55,202 nucleotides of DNA, taken from the NCBI GenBank assembly GCA_025361485.1, contig JANYLA010000142.1:1-55202 (forward strand), in the 5' to 3' direction. The position numbers and the translations under genes were made by a program. The notes beneath the pieces were generated by a model. That model was given only the letters and a program-made list of their open reading frames with translations. It ran no database searches and was not told the origin of the DNA. This DNA is from Bacteroidales bacterium (lineage in GTDB: Bacteria; Bacteroidota; Bacteroidia; Bacteroidales; Tenuifilaceae). Position 1 is the stretch's first letter. Each line of letters starts with the position of its first letter. Of the stretch, positions 7,864 through 18,171 are shown in pieces.

Positions 7864-10800
7864 ATGAAAAAATACAACCTGATTAACAACATCACGGGAT
7901 GGGCTGCATTCCTTGTGGCAGCGATTGTCTACCTCAGCACAATTGAACCTACTGCAAGTTTTTGGGATTGCGGAGAATTTATTGCTTCGGCATACAAACT
8001 TGAAGTTGGTCACCCTCCTGGAAGTCCAATTTTCATGCTTATTGGTCGGTTCTTTACTATGTTCGCAAGCGATCCTTCTAAAATAGCGATAACTGTCAAT
8101 ATCATGTCAGCACTAGCCAGTGCTTTTACCATACTTTTCCTCTTTTGGACTATTACCCATTTAGCAAAGAAACTTATCGTAAAGAAAGATTCTGAAGCCA
8201 CAACCGCAGAGTTAATTGGAATAATGGGAAGTGGATTTATTGGTGCCTTAGCTTACACCTTCTCCGATTCATTCTGGTTCTCCGCTGTTGAAGGGGAGGT
8301 TTATGCGCTTTCCGCATTTTTTACGGCCATTGTATTTTGGGCAATTCTTAAATGGGAGAATGAAGCGGATAAACCATACGCCAATCGATGGTTAATTTTT
8401 ATTGCCTATATGATGGGATTATCAATTGGTGTTCACTTGCTTAACCTATTAACAATACCGGCCATCGTTTTTATCTACTACTTTAAAAATTACACACCTA
8501 CAAAAAAAGGGATAATTCTGGCAAGTATATCTGCCGTTGTAATTCTTGGACTTATGATGTATTTTATTATCCCCGGAACGGTTGTTTTTGCGTCATGGTT
8601 CGAATTTCTTTTTGTAAATGGTTTTGGATTACCCTTCAATAGCGGCTTAGTATTCTTTGTATTGCTTATCGCAAGTGTTTTCATTTGGGCAATTAGATAT
8701 ACTATAAAAACTCAAAAAGTATTAGCAAATACAATTTTATTAGCGGTTGGAGTAATTCTGATTGGTTATTCCGCCTATGCTTTGATAATTATAAGATCAT
8801 CTACCAATACTCCTCTAAACGAAAACTGTCCTTCGAATATTTTTGCAATGAAGAGCTATCTGAACCGTGAGCAGTATGGCGACCGACCATTACTTTATGG
8901 TCAATATTACAATGCACCGGTAACTAGCAGTAAAAACGAAACCACATATACCCCGAAGAATGGTAAGTACGTTAAGTACGTTAGCACCTATTTAAAAACC
9001 ACATACAGCTTTGATGATAGGTTTCAAACCATATTTCCAAGGATGTGGAGTCCAGGAGAGGGACATGAGGAGGAGTACAAAAAGTGGGCTAATATTGTTG
9101 GCTCTCCTGAACGTGTAACCACACAAAATGGTGAGCAAGAGATTAGAAACGTTCCAACATTTACCGAAAACCTTCGGTTTTTCGTTAGCTATCAGCTTGG
9201 GTTCATGTACTGGCGCTACTTTATGTGGAATTTTGTTGGTCGTCAGGACGATGTTCAAAGCAGTGGAGGGCTAACAAATGGCAACTGGATTAGCGGTATT
9301 AAACCCGTTGATGCTATGTTTCTTGGCAATCAAGATCACTTAACACCCGAGCAGCTAAACACGATTGGTCGAAATAAGTATTTTTTCCTTCCGCTAATTT
9401 TGGGCTTACTGGGTCTAGGTTATCAGTATATGCGCGATAAACGAAATCTAATCGTTGTTTCTCTTCTGTTTGTTTTAACAGGAATTGCAATTGTTGTTTA
9501 CCTCAACCAATACCCTCTTCAACCTCGCGAACGAGATTATGCTTTTGCAGGATCGTTTTATGCCTTTGCAATTTGGGTAGGATTAGGCGTTTTAGCTATT
9601 TCGGAAGGGTTAAAAAAAGTCCTTAACCCTGTTGGACGTAATTCTTTCGCTGTAATTGCTTGCCTTAGTGTTCCAATCATTATGGGAACACAGAATTGGA
9701 ATGATCATGATCGTTCCGGTAGATATACTGCACGAGATTATGCTTATAACTATTTGAATTCATGTGCTCCAAACGCAATCCTTTTCACCAATGGCGATAA
9801 CGATACTTTCCCGCTATGGTATGCTCAAGAGGTTGAAGGAATAAGAACCGATGTTCGGGTTTGTAACCTTAGCCTATTGGGAACCGATTGGTATGTTGAT
9901 CAGATGAAAAGAAAATCATATGATTCAGAACCTCTACCAATTAGCATGAGTAAAGATCAATATGTACAGGGAACACGCGATATTATTTATATCATCGATA
10001 GGTTTAACCAAGCCATTGAACTAAAACAGGTGATTGACTTTGTTGCTAGCGATAAGATTGAAACAAAATACAAGGTTCCAGATGAAGATCCTGTTGCTTA
10101 CATCCCAACCAAAAGTTTTAAACTCACTATCGATAAAAATGCTGTTCTCTCAAATAATACTGTTTGCAATGCCAATTCTTCTGAAATAGTTAACGAAATG
10201 CAGTGGAGCATCAAAAAGAGTTACATCCAAAAAAGCGATATGATTATTCTTGATGTTTTGGCAAACAATAATTGGAAACGTCCAATATACTTTGTTTCTC
10301 CCTACGGCGATTCAGATTTAGGAATGAGTGAGTACCTCCAGCTCGATGGTTTTGCTTATCGCTTAGTTCCTATCAAAACCAAGTCAAAAGGATACTTATC
10401 GGTTGGAAGAATTGATGCCAACATTCTTTACAACAATCTGATGAATAAGTTCCGTTGGGGTAGAATGGATCAACCCGATGTTAATATCGACCATAACAAT
10501 CAGCGAACAACAACAGTACTTCGGTTGAGAAACAATTTTAACCGTTTAGCCGAGGAGCTAATTGCTAAGAACAAGAAAGATTCTGCGTTAAATGTACTCG
10601 ATAGGATATCTGGGTTAATGCCACAGTATAAATACCCTTACGATTTGTTTACTATAGGAACAATTGAGCTTTACTACAAGCTAAATGAGACCGAAAAAGC
10701 GAACAAAATCTTGAAAGATTTTTTGAAAGCAACCAACGAGAACCTTAAATATCTTTTCAGCTTGAGCAAATATTATGAAAATTCTGTTGATTATGATAAA

Positions 10801-10935
10801 CAGGTAAACCTACAAACGCTGCAACAATTGGGCTCATTATCTGACACCTATGGACAGGTTGAACTCAAAAACGAGATCGATAAGAGTTTACAACAGTATA
10901 TGCAAGTTTACTATCAGGGTCGTTCTGAAAAATAA
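7864..10935 (+). CDS. DUF2723 polytopic membrane glycosyltransferase-like protein
   Basis: A 1023-aa inner-membrane protein of the DUF2723 family. The N-terminal half has about a dozen transmembrane helices; conserved motifs include SFWDCGEFI (33-40) and GHPPGSP (49-55) near the start, resembling the catalytic loop of GT-C glycosyltransferases, and the family block NQYPLQPRERDYAF near 550. The C-terminal part (about 630-1023) is soluble, with a TPR-like helical end. DUF2723 includes the eukaryotic protein O-mannosyltransferase TMEM260, so a protein O-glycosylation role in the periplasm is plausible here, but donor and acceptor are not shown by the sequence. It stands as a single transcription unit before atpD. 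Confidence 0.85.
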   Translation: MKKYNLINNITGWAAFLVAAIVYLSTIEPTASFWDCGEFIASAYKLEVGHPPGSPIFMLIGRFFTMFASDPSKIAITVNIMSALASAFTILFLFWTITHLAKKLIVKKDSEATTAELIGIMGSGFIGALAYTFSDSFWFSAVEGEVYALSAFFTAIVFWAILKWENEADKPYANRWLIFIAYMMGLSIGVHLLNLLTIPAIVFIYYFKNYTPTKKGIILASISAVVILGLMMYFIIPGTVVFASWFEFLFVNGFGLPFNSGLVFFVLLIASVFIWAIRYTIKTQKVLANTILLAVGVILIGYSAYALIIIRSSTNTPLNENCPSNIFAMKSYLNREQYGDRPLLYGQYYNAPVTSSKNETTYTPKNGKYVKYVSTYLKTTYSFDDRFQTIFPRMWSPGEGHEEEYKKWANIVGSPERVTTQNGEQEIRNVPTFTENLRFFVSYQLGFMYWRYFMWNFVGRQDDVQSSGGLTNGNWISGIKPVDAMFLGNQDHLTPEQLNTIGRNKYFFLPLILGLLGLGYQYMRDKRNLIVVSLLFVLTGIAIVVYLNQYPLQPRERDYAFAGSFYAFAIWVGLGVLAISEGLKKVLNPVGRNSFAVIACLSVPIIMGTQNWNDHDRSGRYTARDYAYNYLNSCAPNAILFTNGDNDTFPLWYAQEVEGIRTDVRVCNLSLLGTDWYVDQMKRKSYDSEPLPISMSKDQYVQGTRDIIYIIDRFNQAIELKQVIDFVASDKIETKYKVPDEDPVAYIPTKSFKLTIDKNAVLSNNTVCNANSSEIVNEMQWSIKKSYIQKSDMIILDVLANNNWKRPIYFVSPYGDSDLGMSEYLQLDGFAYRLVPIKTKSKGYLSVGRIDANILYNNLMNKFRWGRMDQPDVNIDHNNQRTTTVLRLRNNFNRLAEELIAKNKKDSALNVLDRISGLMPQYKYPYDLFTIGTIELYYKLNETEKANKILKDFLKATNENLKYLFSLSKYYENSVDYDKQVNLQTLQQLGSLSDTYGQVELKNEIDKSLQQYMQVYYQGRSEK

Positions 10936-10973
10936 AGATTTAACGTTTTAACATAATTAATTCATTTATTAGC

Positions 10974-10981
10974 TAATTTTG
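10974..10981 (+). promoter_or_regulatory. Bacteroidota -7 element (TAATTTTG) for atpDC
   Basis: A perfect TAnnTTTG lies 28 nt upstream of the atpD ATG. An A+T-rich TTTTA about 23 nt further upstream may act as a weak -33 element. Confidence 0.6.
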
Positions 10982-11003
10982 TCGCTATCATATTTTAACA
11001 TAA

Positions 11004-12521
<1,518 letters not shown>

Positions 12522-12538
12522 TCGATAAAACTGACAGT

Positions 12539-12796
12539 ATGTTACTGGAAATAGTAACTCCGAAAGCAACAATTTACAAAGGGGAAATTCTCCTAGTTAA
12601 AGTTCCTGGTTCAAAGGGATCGTTTGAAGTTATGCATAATCACGCTCCACTAACATCTACTTTAGAACCGGGTAGGATAAAAGTTGTTGAAAAGGATAAA
12701 TCAGAGTTCTTCTTCGATATTACTGAGGTTGGAATTATTGAGGTAAAGAAAAATCATGTTGTTGTTTTATCCGATTCTATTAATAAAGTAGAATAG
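12539..12796 (+). CDS. atpC: F1F0 ATP synthase subunit epsilon, short form
   Basis: An 85-aa protein covering only the N-terminal beta-sandwich of epsilon (MLLEIVTPKATIYKGE start, FEVMHNHAPLTSTLEPG loop). Typical epsilon is about 130-140 aa; the C-terminal two-helix inhibitory domain is absent. Short epsilon is usual in Bacteroidota, so this looks natural and not truncated by mutation. It follows atpD after 17 nt and links rotor subunit gamma to the c ring. Confidence 0.92.
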   Translation: MLLEIVTPKATIYKGEILLVKVPGSKGSFEVMHNHAPLTSTLEPGRIKVVEKDKSEFFFDITEVGIIEVKKNHVVVLSDSINKVE

Positions 12797-12801
12797 TATA
12801 A

Positions 12802-13533
12802 ATGCGTACCTGCAAGTTGATAATTAGTCTCATTTTCTCGGCAATGACTCTAAATTCTTTTGCTCAAGAAACGATTACTTTCAATTCGAAAGATGGTTTA
12901 CCTATTACAGCTGACTTGTACATCTCTTCTACTCAAAATCCTTACATCATCTTATTGCACCAGGCAGGGTATAGCCGTGGTGAGTATCGCGAAATTGCAC
13001 CAAAATTGGTAAACCTAGGTTACAATTGTCTTGCTATTGATCTGCGATCGGGCAATGAGGTTAATTACGTAAAAAACGAAACTGCAGCTAAAGCCAAGGA
13101 GAAGAATCTTCCGGGTAATTATCTCGATGCCCTTCCTGATATTCATGCAGCGATTGACTACGTTAGGCAAAAAAGCAATAAATCCGTAGTGCTTTGGGGA
13201 AGTTCATATTCAGCATCGCTAAGTTTAATGGTTGCACCTCAAGAGCTAAAGATTGGTGCCTTGGTCGTTTTTTCGCCAGGCGAATACTTTGAACCAAGCG
13301 ATTTTATTAAATCAAAAATTGGAAAGATTTCAGTTCCTGTTCTTGCGCTATCATCAAAATCAGAAAATCCTGAACTAGTCGATTTGCTTTCGGTTGTTCC
13401 AAAATCGTTAGTTACCATTTTCAAACCAACCGACGAAGGTAAACATGGTTCAAAAGCACTTTGGGAATCGAACAAATCAAACAAAGAGTACTGGATGGCT
13501 GTTACTCTATTTTTTAGTAAGCTGAAAAAATAG
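12802..13533 (+). CDS. Exported alpha/beta hydrolase
   Basis: A 243-aa protein with a signal peptide (1-21, ending SFA before Q22), so it is probably periplasmic or extracellular. The alpha/beta-hydrolase fold is shown by the IILLHQAGYSRGEYR oxyanion-loop region (about 49-63), a strand/turn with AIDLRSG, and the nucleophile elbow GSSYSA (133-138, Ser135). The late histidine is probably H214 in DEGKHGSKAL. It resembles dienelactone hydrolase/esterase-type enzymes. It starts 5 nt after atpC and is likely read through from the atpDC promoter, though no functional link to ATP synthase is evident. Confidence 0.75.
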   Translation: MRTCKLIISLIFSAMTLNSFAQETITFNSKDGLPITADLYISSTQNPYIILLHQAGYSRGEYREIAPKLVNLGYNCLAIDLRSGNEVNYVKNETAAKAKEKNLPGNYLDALPDIHAAIDYVRQKSNKSVVLWGSSYSASLSLMVAPQELKIGALVVFSPGEYFEPSDFIKSKIGKISVPVLALSSKSENPELVDLLSVVPKSLVTIFKPTDEGKHGSKALWESNKSNKEYWMAVTLFFSKLKK

Positions 13534-13684
13534 AGTTATTGGTTAATTGTTATTAGTATTTCTCGATTTCTCTCCATTGCTTAGTCTCCAATTCAAACCC
13601 ATTCTGTTTTCAGCGTTACAACACCCCCAAGAAATTGGATAATATTGGGTTATATTATTTATCGATATATTTTGTGTTTTTATC

Positions 13685-13850
13685 TTAACTTTTTCCTTGA
13701 TGAAAAAGTTAACAAAAAATCAAGGCAAAACTATGCTCCACCCGCTCTGCTGCATAGCTTGAATTACAGCAAAAGTAGGCAAGCCCCATTTGCGTAATTC
13801 TACGCAATGCTTCATTCACCCTACACTGGCTCGCAGTTTTGCCAGGCCCA
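13685..13850. repeat. Structured intergenic element with nested inverted repeats
   Basis: Several perfect inverted repeats overlap here. TTAACTTTTTC (13685-13695) pairs with GAAAAAGTTAA (13702-13712) around CTTGAT. CCTTGAT (13695-13701) can instead pair with ATCAAGG (13719-13725). GGCAAAACT (13724-13732) pairs with AGTTTTGCC (13835-13843), enclosing CTATGC/GCATAG (13731-13736, 13752-13757) and TTGCGTA/TACGCAA (13790-13796, 13801-13807). The block is G+C-richer than its flanks. I recall elements with the same CCTTGAT...AACAAAAAATCAAGG opening dispersed between genes in Bacteroidota genomes. Whether this is a structured RNA, a non-autonomous mobile repeat or a protein-binding site cannot be decided here. 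Confidence 0.6.
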
Positions 13851-13958
13851 CTCACAAGGCTTCTGGATAGTATTCAATAAAAGTGCAGAAAAGAAGTGGG
13901 TATCTCTCTACTGCTCAGTCTCCGTTTTAAACACTTCAAGCATCATTATATTTTGTTG

Positions 13959-13987
13959 ATGAGAAATTCTTATGGTTAATTTCTCAT
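13959..13987 (+). terminator. Hairpin, possible terminator
   Basis: A 10-bp perfect stem, ATGAGAAATT (13959-13968) with AATTTCTCAT (13978-13987) and a 9-nt loop, followed by a pyrimidine-rich but imperfect T tract. It may end transcripts from the upstream region before the U32 gene promoter. Confidence 0.4.
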
Positions 13988-14033
13988 TCTTTAACTTCAT
14001 ACTTCTCTAACTTCTATCTTCTTCATTATTTCA

Positions 14034-14041
14034 TACATTTG
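14034..14041 (+). promoter_or_regulatory. Bacteroidota -7 element (TACATTTG)
   Basis: A perfect TAnnTTTG lies 20 nt before the ATG of the U32 family gene. Confidence 0.6.
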
Positions 14042-14061
14042 TAAAATTTTAATTTTAAAGA

Positions 14062-15348
14062 ATGCTGAAACGTTCAGATATCGAGGTGATGTCGCCCGCT
14101 GGGAATTTTGAATCGCTAATGGCAGCAATTCAAGGAGGGACTAATGCTGTATACTTTGGTGTTGGACACCTCAACATGCGGGCAAACTCAAACGTAAATT
14201 TTACAGTTTCGGACTTAAAAGAGATTGTTAGAACTTGTAACGAAAATAATGTTCGCTCCTACTTAACCGTAAATACTGTTCTTTACGATAACGATTTACC
14301 TGCGGTAAAGGAATTGCTAAAAGAGGCAAAAGTTGCTGGAGTAAGCGCCATCATCGCCTCCGACCAAGCCGCTTTGATGGGTGCATTTGAACTAGGCCAC
14401 GAAATCCATCTATCGACTCAACTCAATATTAGTAACCTCGAATCGTTAAAATTTTATGCTCATTGGGCCGATGTAGTTGTTCTTGCGCGAGAGCTAACCC
14501 TTGAGCAGGTTTACGAGATATACCAAGGGATTGAACGTGAGAATATCACTGGTCCTTCTGGTAATAGAATCAAAATAGAGATGTTCGTTCATGGAGCTCT
14601 TTGCATGGCCATTTCGGGGAAATGCTATTTAAGCCTTCATCAGGAGAATATCTCTGCCAATCGTGGTGCATGCCTTCAGATTTGTAGAAGATCATATACC
14701 GTTCAAGAAACCGAAACCGGCAATGAGCTGGAAGTTGATAATGAGTATATCATGTCTCCCAAAGATTTATGTACCATCAACTTCTTGAATAAGCTAATTG
14801 ATGCTGGTGTTCGTGTTTTGAAAATTGAGGGTCGCGCCCGCTCAGCCGAATATGTTAAGACAACAACCCAATGTTACAGCGAAGCGGTTGAATCGCTTTG
14901 TAACAATACTTATTCCGATGAAAAGATTGAAGGTTGGATGAAACGACTTTCTACCGTTTTCAATCGTGGTTTTTGGGATGGTTACTATTTAGGTCGTAAG
15001 CTAGGTGAGTGGAGCCATGTTTATGGTAGCCTAGCAACAGAAAGAAAAATATATTGCGGAAAGATAACAAACTATTTTTCGAACCTAGGCGTCGCAGAGG
15101 TTGCCGTTGAAGCGCACGAGCTATACCTCAACGATAAGATCCTAATTATTGGCCCAACCACAGGTGTAATCGATGCGGTTGTAACGGAAATTAGGGTCGA
15201 TGAGAAAACGGCTGAATTTTGTCCTAAGGGTGTAAAATGCTCAATTCCAATATCCGCTCCGCTAAGACGATCGGATAAGTTATATCGTGTAATTTCAGAG
15301 GAGGAGTTGGTTAAAATACAGAAGAATAGCAACAAAAGGAGTTTTTAA
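14062..15348 (+). CDS. U32 family protein, TrhP (YegQ)-like
   Basis: A 428-aa cytoplasmic protein of the U32 'peptidase' family. It starts with the hallmark MSPAGNFESL (10-19), then VYFG, an IHLSTQLN segment near 115-122, FVHGALCMAISGKCYLS around 176-191, and GACLQICRRSY; Cys181, Cys188, Cys204 and Cys208 are the conserved cysteine set that can hold an Fe-S cluster. The later IMSPKDL and LKIEGRARSAEYV blocks match TrhP better than the collagenase-named members. TrhP acts in prephenate-dependent 5-hydroxyuridine formation in tRNA, so a tRNA modification role is more likely than proteolysis. Monocistronic by spacing. Confidence 0.82.
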   Translation: MLKRSDIEVMSPAGNFESLMAAIQGGTNAVYFGVGHLNMRANSNVNFTVSDLKEIVRTCNENNVRSYLTVNTVLYDNDLPAVKELLKEAKVAGVSAIIASDQAALMGAFELGHEIHLSTQLNISNLESLKFYAHWADVVVLARELTLEQVYEIYQGIERENITGPSGNRIKIEMFVHGALCMAISGKCYLSLHQENISANRGACLQICRRSYTVQETETGNELEVDNEYIMSPKDLCTINFLNKLIDAGVRVLKIEGRARSAEYVKTTTQCYSEAVESLCNNTYSDEKIEGWMKRLSTVFNRGFWDGYYLGRKLGEWSHVYGSLATERKIYCGKITNYFSNLGVAEVAVEAHELYLNDKILIIGPTTGVIDAVVTEIRVDEKTAEFCPKGVKCSIPISAPLRRSDKLYRVISEEELVKIQKNSNKRSF

Positions 15349-15407
15349 ACATCTTTGATAACATTCTTATGATTTATTAGAAACTAGGTTAATTAGAATA
15401 AATACGA

Positions 15408-15415
15408 TATTTTTG
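15408..15415 (+). promoter_or_regulatory. Bacteroidota -7 element (TATTTTTG) deciding the DUF4254 start
   Basis: A perfect TAnnTTTG lies 24 nt before ATG 15440. Because it overlaps the possible upstream in-frame start at 15413, it supports the shorter protein. Confidence 0.6.
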
Positions 15416-15439
15416 CCTACAACCATAAAATTAAACATT

Positions 15440-16048
15440 ATGACGTTTAGCGAACTTTCGAATAAAATTTTTGAGGATAGTACAAACTACTACCATACCA
15501 TGGATGACGTTAACGCAACCTTGGTAAACCCATATAGCGAAAATACTATTGAGGGATCGCTATTCAAAAAAAACTGGATTGATGCTGTTCAATGGCATCT
15601 TGAGGATATTATCCGCGATCCAAAGATTAATCCTGTCAATGCGCTCGAATTAAAACGTTGGATTGATCGTTCGAATCAGGAGAGAACCGATTTGGTTGAG
15701 CTAATCGATAGCTATTTTCTTACCAAATACAAAGAGGTTAAAATCATCGAAGGTGCAACCATCAACACCGAAAGTCCGGCTTGGGCAATCGATCGTTTAT
15801 CAATTCTTGCGTTAAAGATATACCACATGCAGCAAGAGGTTATAAGGAAAGATGCGGCTCCTGATCATCTTGCAAAATGTCATACAAAGCTCGATGTACT
15901 TTTAGATCAAAGAAAAGATCTTTCATTGGCCATCGATCAGCTAATCGCTGATATCGAGAACGGTCGTAAATACATGAAGGTTTATAAGCAGATGAAGATG
16001 TACAACGATCCATCGTTGAACCCTGTTCTTTACGCTAATAAGAAATAA
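15440..16048 (+). CDS. DUF4254 domain protein
   Basis: A roughly 202-aa, mostly alpha-helical soluble protein without signal peptide or membrane segment. It matches DUF4254 by its opening MTFSELSNKIFEDS, the W-H-LEDIIRDP segment (about 45-55) and the ELKRWIDRSNQERTDLVELID helix (about 70-90). The biochemical function is not established. It lies 6 nt upstream of a GT9 glycosyltransferase gene, an arrangement that suggests a role in the same envelope polysaccharide step. The start was set at 15440 because of the promoter motif immediately upstream. Confidence 0.8.
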   Translation: MTFSELSNKIFEDSTNYYHTMDDVNATLVNPYSENTIEGSLFKKNWIDAVQWHLEDIIRDPKINPVNALELKRWIDRSNQERTDLVELIDSYFLTKYKEVKIIEGATINTESPAWAIDRLSILALKIYHMQQEVIRKDAAPDHLAKCHTKLDVLLDQRKDLSLAIDQLIADIENGRKYMKVYKQMKMYNDPSLNPVLYANKK

Positions 16049-16054
16049 TATTAA

Positions 16055-17083
16055 ATGAAAAAGGTTTTAGTTATCCGCCTAAGCGCTATTGGCGATGTAG
16101 CCATGACAGTTCCTGTTATAAGCTCGTTATCCAAGGCTTATCCTGATACTGAAATCACCTTTGTTTCCCAAAAATTTGCCACGGGGTTTATGAAATACAT
16201 TCCCAGGGTAAAGATGTTTGAGGTTGACCTTAAGGGTCGACATAAAGGATTTTTGGGAATATTTCGCCTCTACTTCGATCTTAAAAAACTTGGTAAGTTC
16301 AACCTTGTTGCCGATTTACATGATGTTATACGCTCCAAAATTATCCGATTTTTATTCTCACTCTCATTTACCAAAATAAGCGTTATTGATAAAGGTCGTA
16401 AGGAGAAGCACAACCTTACCAAGATTGACGGTAAAGTTCTTCGTCAGCTCAACACATCGGTAAATCGTTACGCCAAAGTATTTTATGATGGCGGATATAC
16501 GTTTGATGTTGAGTTCGATTATCTCTTTACCAAATCGCCCTTAGCTGAGAATATTACAAGCATCACAGGACAAATAGATAATAAGTGGATTGGCATTGCA
16601 CCATTTGCAAAGCATAAAGGGAAAATTTACCCTCTTGAATCAATGGAAAAGGTAATTGATCTTTTATCCGCTAAAAAAAACATTAAAGTTTTCCTATTTG
16701 GTGGCGGAGCCTACGAGAAGGAGATATTGGAGGGTTGGGCAAAACGATTCCCAAATACAGTTTCTCTTGCAGGCAAACTAAGCATTGAAGATGAGCTTAA
16801 GGTAATTTCAAACCTCGAAGTGCTTGTTTCCATGGATTCGGCTAATATGCATTTGGCCTCATTAGTCAACACCTGCGTAGTCAGCATTTGGGGAGCAACC
16901 CATCCTTTTGCTGGGTTTTATGGTTGGAATCAAAATCCTCGACACGCTCTTCAGATTAACCTACCATGCCGTCCTTGTTCCATATATGGAAACAAGGACT
17001 GTTTTAGGAAGGATTATGCCTGTTTGAACCTAATTACCCCCAATGATGTCGTAAGTAAAATTAACGATGAAATTATAGCCTAA
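16055..17083 (+). CDS. Glycosyltransferase family 9 (heptosyltransferase-like)
   Basis: A 342-aa GT-B enzyme. The N-terminus KKVLVIRLSAIGDVAMTVP (2-20) is the classic GT9 opening. The C-terminal Rossmann half has the donor-site region with SMDSANMHLASLV and WGATHPFAGFYGW (about 255-290), and a Cys-rich tail CRPCSIYGNKDCFRKDYACL. GT9 enzymes transfer heptose or related sugars onto the lipopolysaccharide core at the cytoplasmic face of the inner membrane. It is cotranscribed with the DUF4254 gene and followed by an intrinsic terminator at 17111-17136. The actual donor sugar cannot be read from sequence. Confidence 0.88.
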   Translation: MKKVLVIRLSAIGDVAMTVPVISSLSKAYPDTEITFVSQKFATGFMKYIPRVKMFEVDLKGRHKGFLGIFRLYFDLKKLGKFNLVADLHDVIRSKIIRFLFSLSFTKISVIDKGRKEKHNLTKIDGKVLRQLNTSVNRYAKVFYDGGYTFDVEFDYLFTKSPLAENITSITGQIDNKWIGIAPFAKHKGKIYPLESMEKVIDLLSAKKNIKVFLFGGGAYEKEILEGWAKRFPNTVSLAGKLSIEDELKVISNLEVLVSMDSANMHLASLVNTCVVSIWGATHPFAGFYGWNQNPRHALQINLPCRPCSIYGNKDCFRKDYACLNLITPNDVVSKINDEIIA

Positions 17084-17110
17084 AAACGAATTTAATACTC
17101 TTTCCTAAAG

Positions 17111-17136
17111 CCTCGATATCTCATCGAGGTTTTTTT
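17111..17136 (+). terminator. Intrinsic terminator after the GT9 gene
   Basis: CCTCGAT (17111-17117) pairs with ATCGAGG (17123-17129) over a 5-nt loop and is followed directly by seven T. Confidence 0.85.
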
Positions 17137-17201
17137 ATCTTATTATGCTTGATGTTTTTTATGTTAAATGGCACAAATCAAATCTTTAAGGGATAAAAAA
17201 C

Positions 17202-17209
17202 TAATTTTG
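17202..17209 (+). promoter_or_regulatory. Bacteroidota -7 element (TAATTTTG)
   Basis: A perfect TAnnTTTG, 31 nt before the ATG of the YitT-family gene. Confidence 0.55.
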
Positions 17210-17240
17210 CCACAAAAATGAAAACTAAATAATTATCAAT

Positions 17241-18152
17241 ATGACCTACTTAACTAATGAAAAATTGTTCTCAAAAGAATGGTTTAAATCCTACGCTCTG
17301 ATAACAATTGGTGCATTTATTCTTGCCGGAGGATTTGTCCTATTTATCGATCCACATCGGATTGCACCGGGCGGTGTATATGGGATAGGAATTATTGTTC
17401 ACTACTTAACCCAGGGAATGTTTTCATGGGCCCCCAAAGGACTTCCCATTGGAACCGTTGGATTAATCCTAAACATCCCGTTAACCATTCTCGGAATCAA
17501 AATACTCGGACCACGATTTGGTGTAAAAACAGTTGTTGGTTTTCTTTTATCTTCAATCTTTATTGATCTTCTTCACGGAATACTTGGCTATGCTCCGCTT
17601 GTTGATGACATGCTTTTATCATCCGTTTTTGGTGGAGTGCTGATTGGTTTTGGGTTAGGCTTAATCTTTAAATCCAAAGCAACGAGCGGTGGTTCAGATA
17701 TTATCGCCATGATATTCGCTAAATACACCCGCTTACCTTTAGGTCAACTAATGATTTATGTTGACTCGGCTATTGTACTTTTAGCGCTACTCGCCTTTAA
17801 GGATTGGAAAATTCCGATGTACTCGTGGATTGTAATTTACATTACTGGCAAGGTTATCGATATGACCATGCAAGGGGTTAGCTACGATAAGACTCTTTTT
17901 ATTGTATCCGACAAATACGACGAAATTCGCGATAAAATTATTAACGACCTCGAAAGAGGCGGTACGATGATTAAAGCTGAGGGGATGTACAAAGGGCAGG
18001 AAAAGAAACTAATTTTTACCAACGTAAGTCGTCGCGAGGTTTATATTTTGCGTGATTTTATTCACTCCATCGATCCAGAAGCCTTCATTACAGTTATTGA
18101 TGCCAATGAGATATTAGGTCTAGGATTTAAGTCTCTGAAGAACGATAATTAA
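17241..18152 (+). CDS. YitT family membrane protein (DUF161/DUF2179)
   Basis: A 303-aa inner-membrane protein with about five to six transmembrane helices in residues 15-205, including the glycine-rich IAPGGVYGIGIIVHYLTQG and KATSGGSDIIAMIFAKYTRLPLG motifs typical of YitT proteins. A cytoplasmic DUF2179 domain occupies about 215-297, with the GGTMIKAEGMYKG and REVYILRDFIHSIDPEAFITV segments. Function of the family is uncertain; transport has been suggested. Single-gene unit, closed by a bidirectional terminator shared with the convergent SDR gene. Confidence 0.88.
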   Translation: MTYLTNEKLFSKEWFKSYALITIGAFILAGGFVLFIDPHRIAPGGVYGIGIIVHYLTQGMFSWAPKGLPIGTVGLILNIPLTILGIKILGPRFGVKTVVGFLLSSIFIDLLHGILGYAPLVDDMLLSSVFGGVLIGFGLGLIFKSKATSGGSDIIAMIFAKYTRLPLGQLMIYVDSAIVLLALLAFKDWKIPMYSWIVIYITGKVIDMTMQGVSYDKTLFIVSDKYDEIRDKIINDLERGGTMIKAEGMYKGQEKKLIFTNVSRREVYILRDFIHSIDPEAFITVIDANEILGLGFKSLKNDN

Positions 18153-18171
18153 CAATTCAATATATTGCCAC

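Larger units (their letters stand above)
13534..14061. other. 528-bp intergenic region with no protein gene
   Basis: No credible reading frame or tRNA is present. It contains an inverted-repeat-rich element (13685-13850), a strong hairpin (13959-13987) and a promoter motif (14034-14041) for the following U32 gene. Confidence 0.7.

Noticed and set aside
13534-14061. Insertion sequence remnant
   Set aside because: No transposase fragment or terminal repeats with target duplication were seen; only short inverted repeats of a structured element.
15413-15439. Longer start for the DUF4254 protein
   Set aside because: The region contains a perfect -7 promoter element (15408-15415), so it is probably upstream of or at the transcript start.
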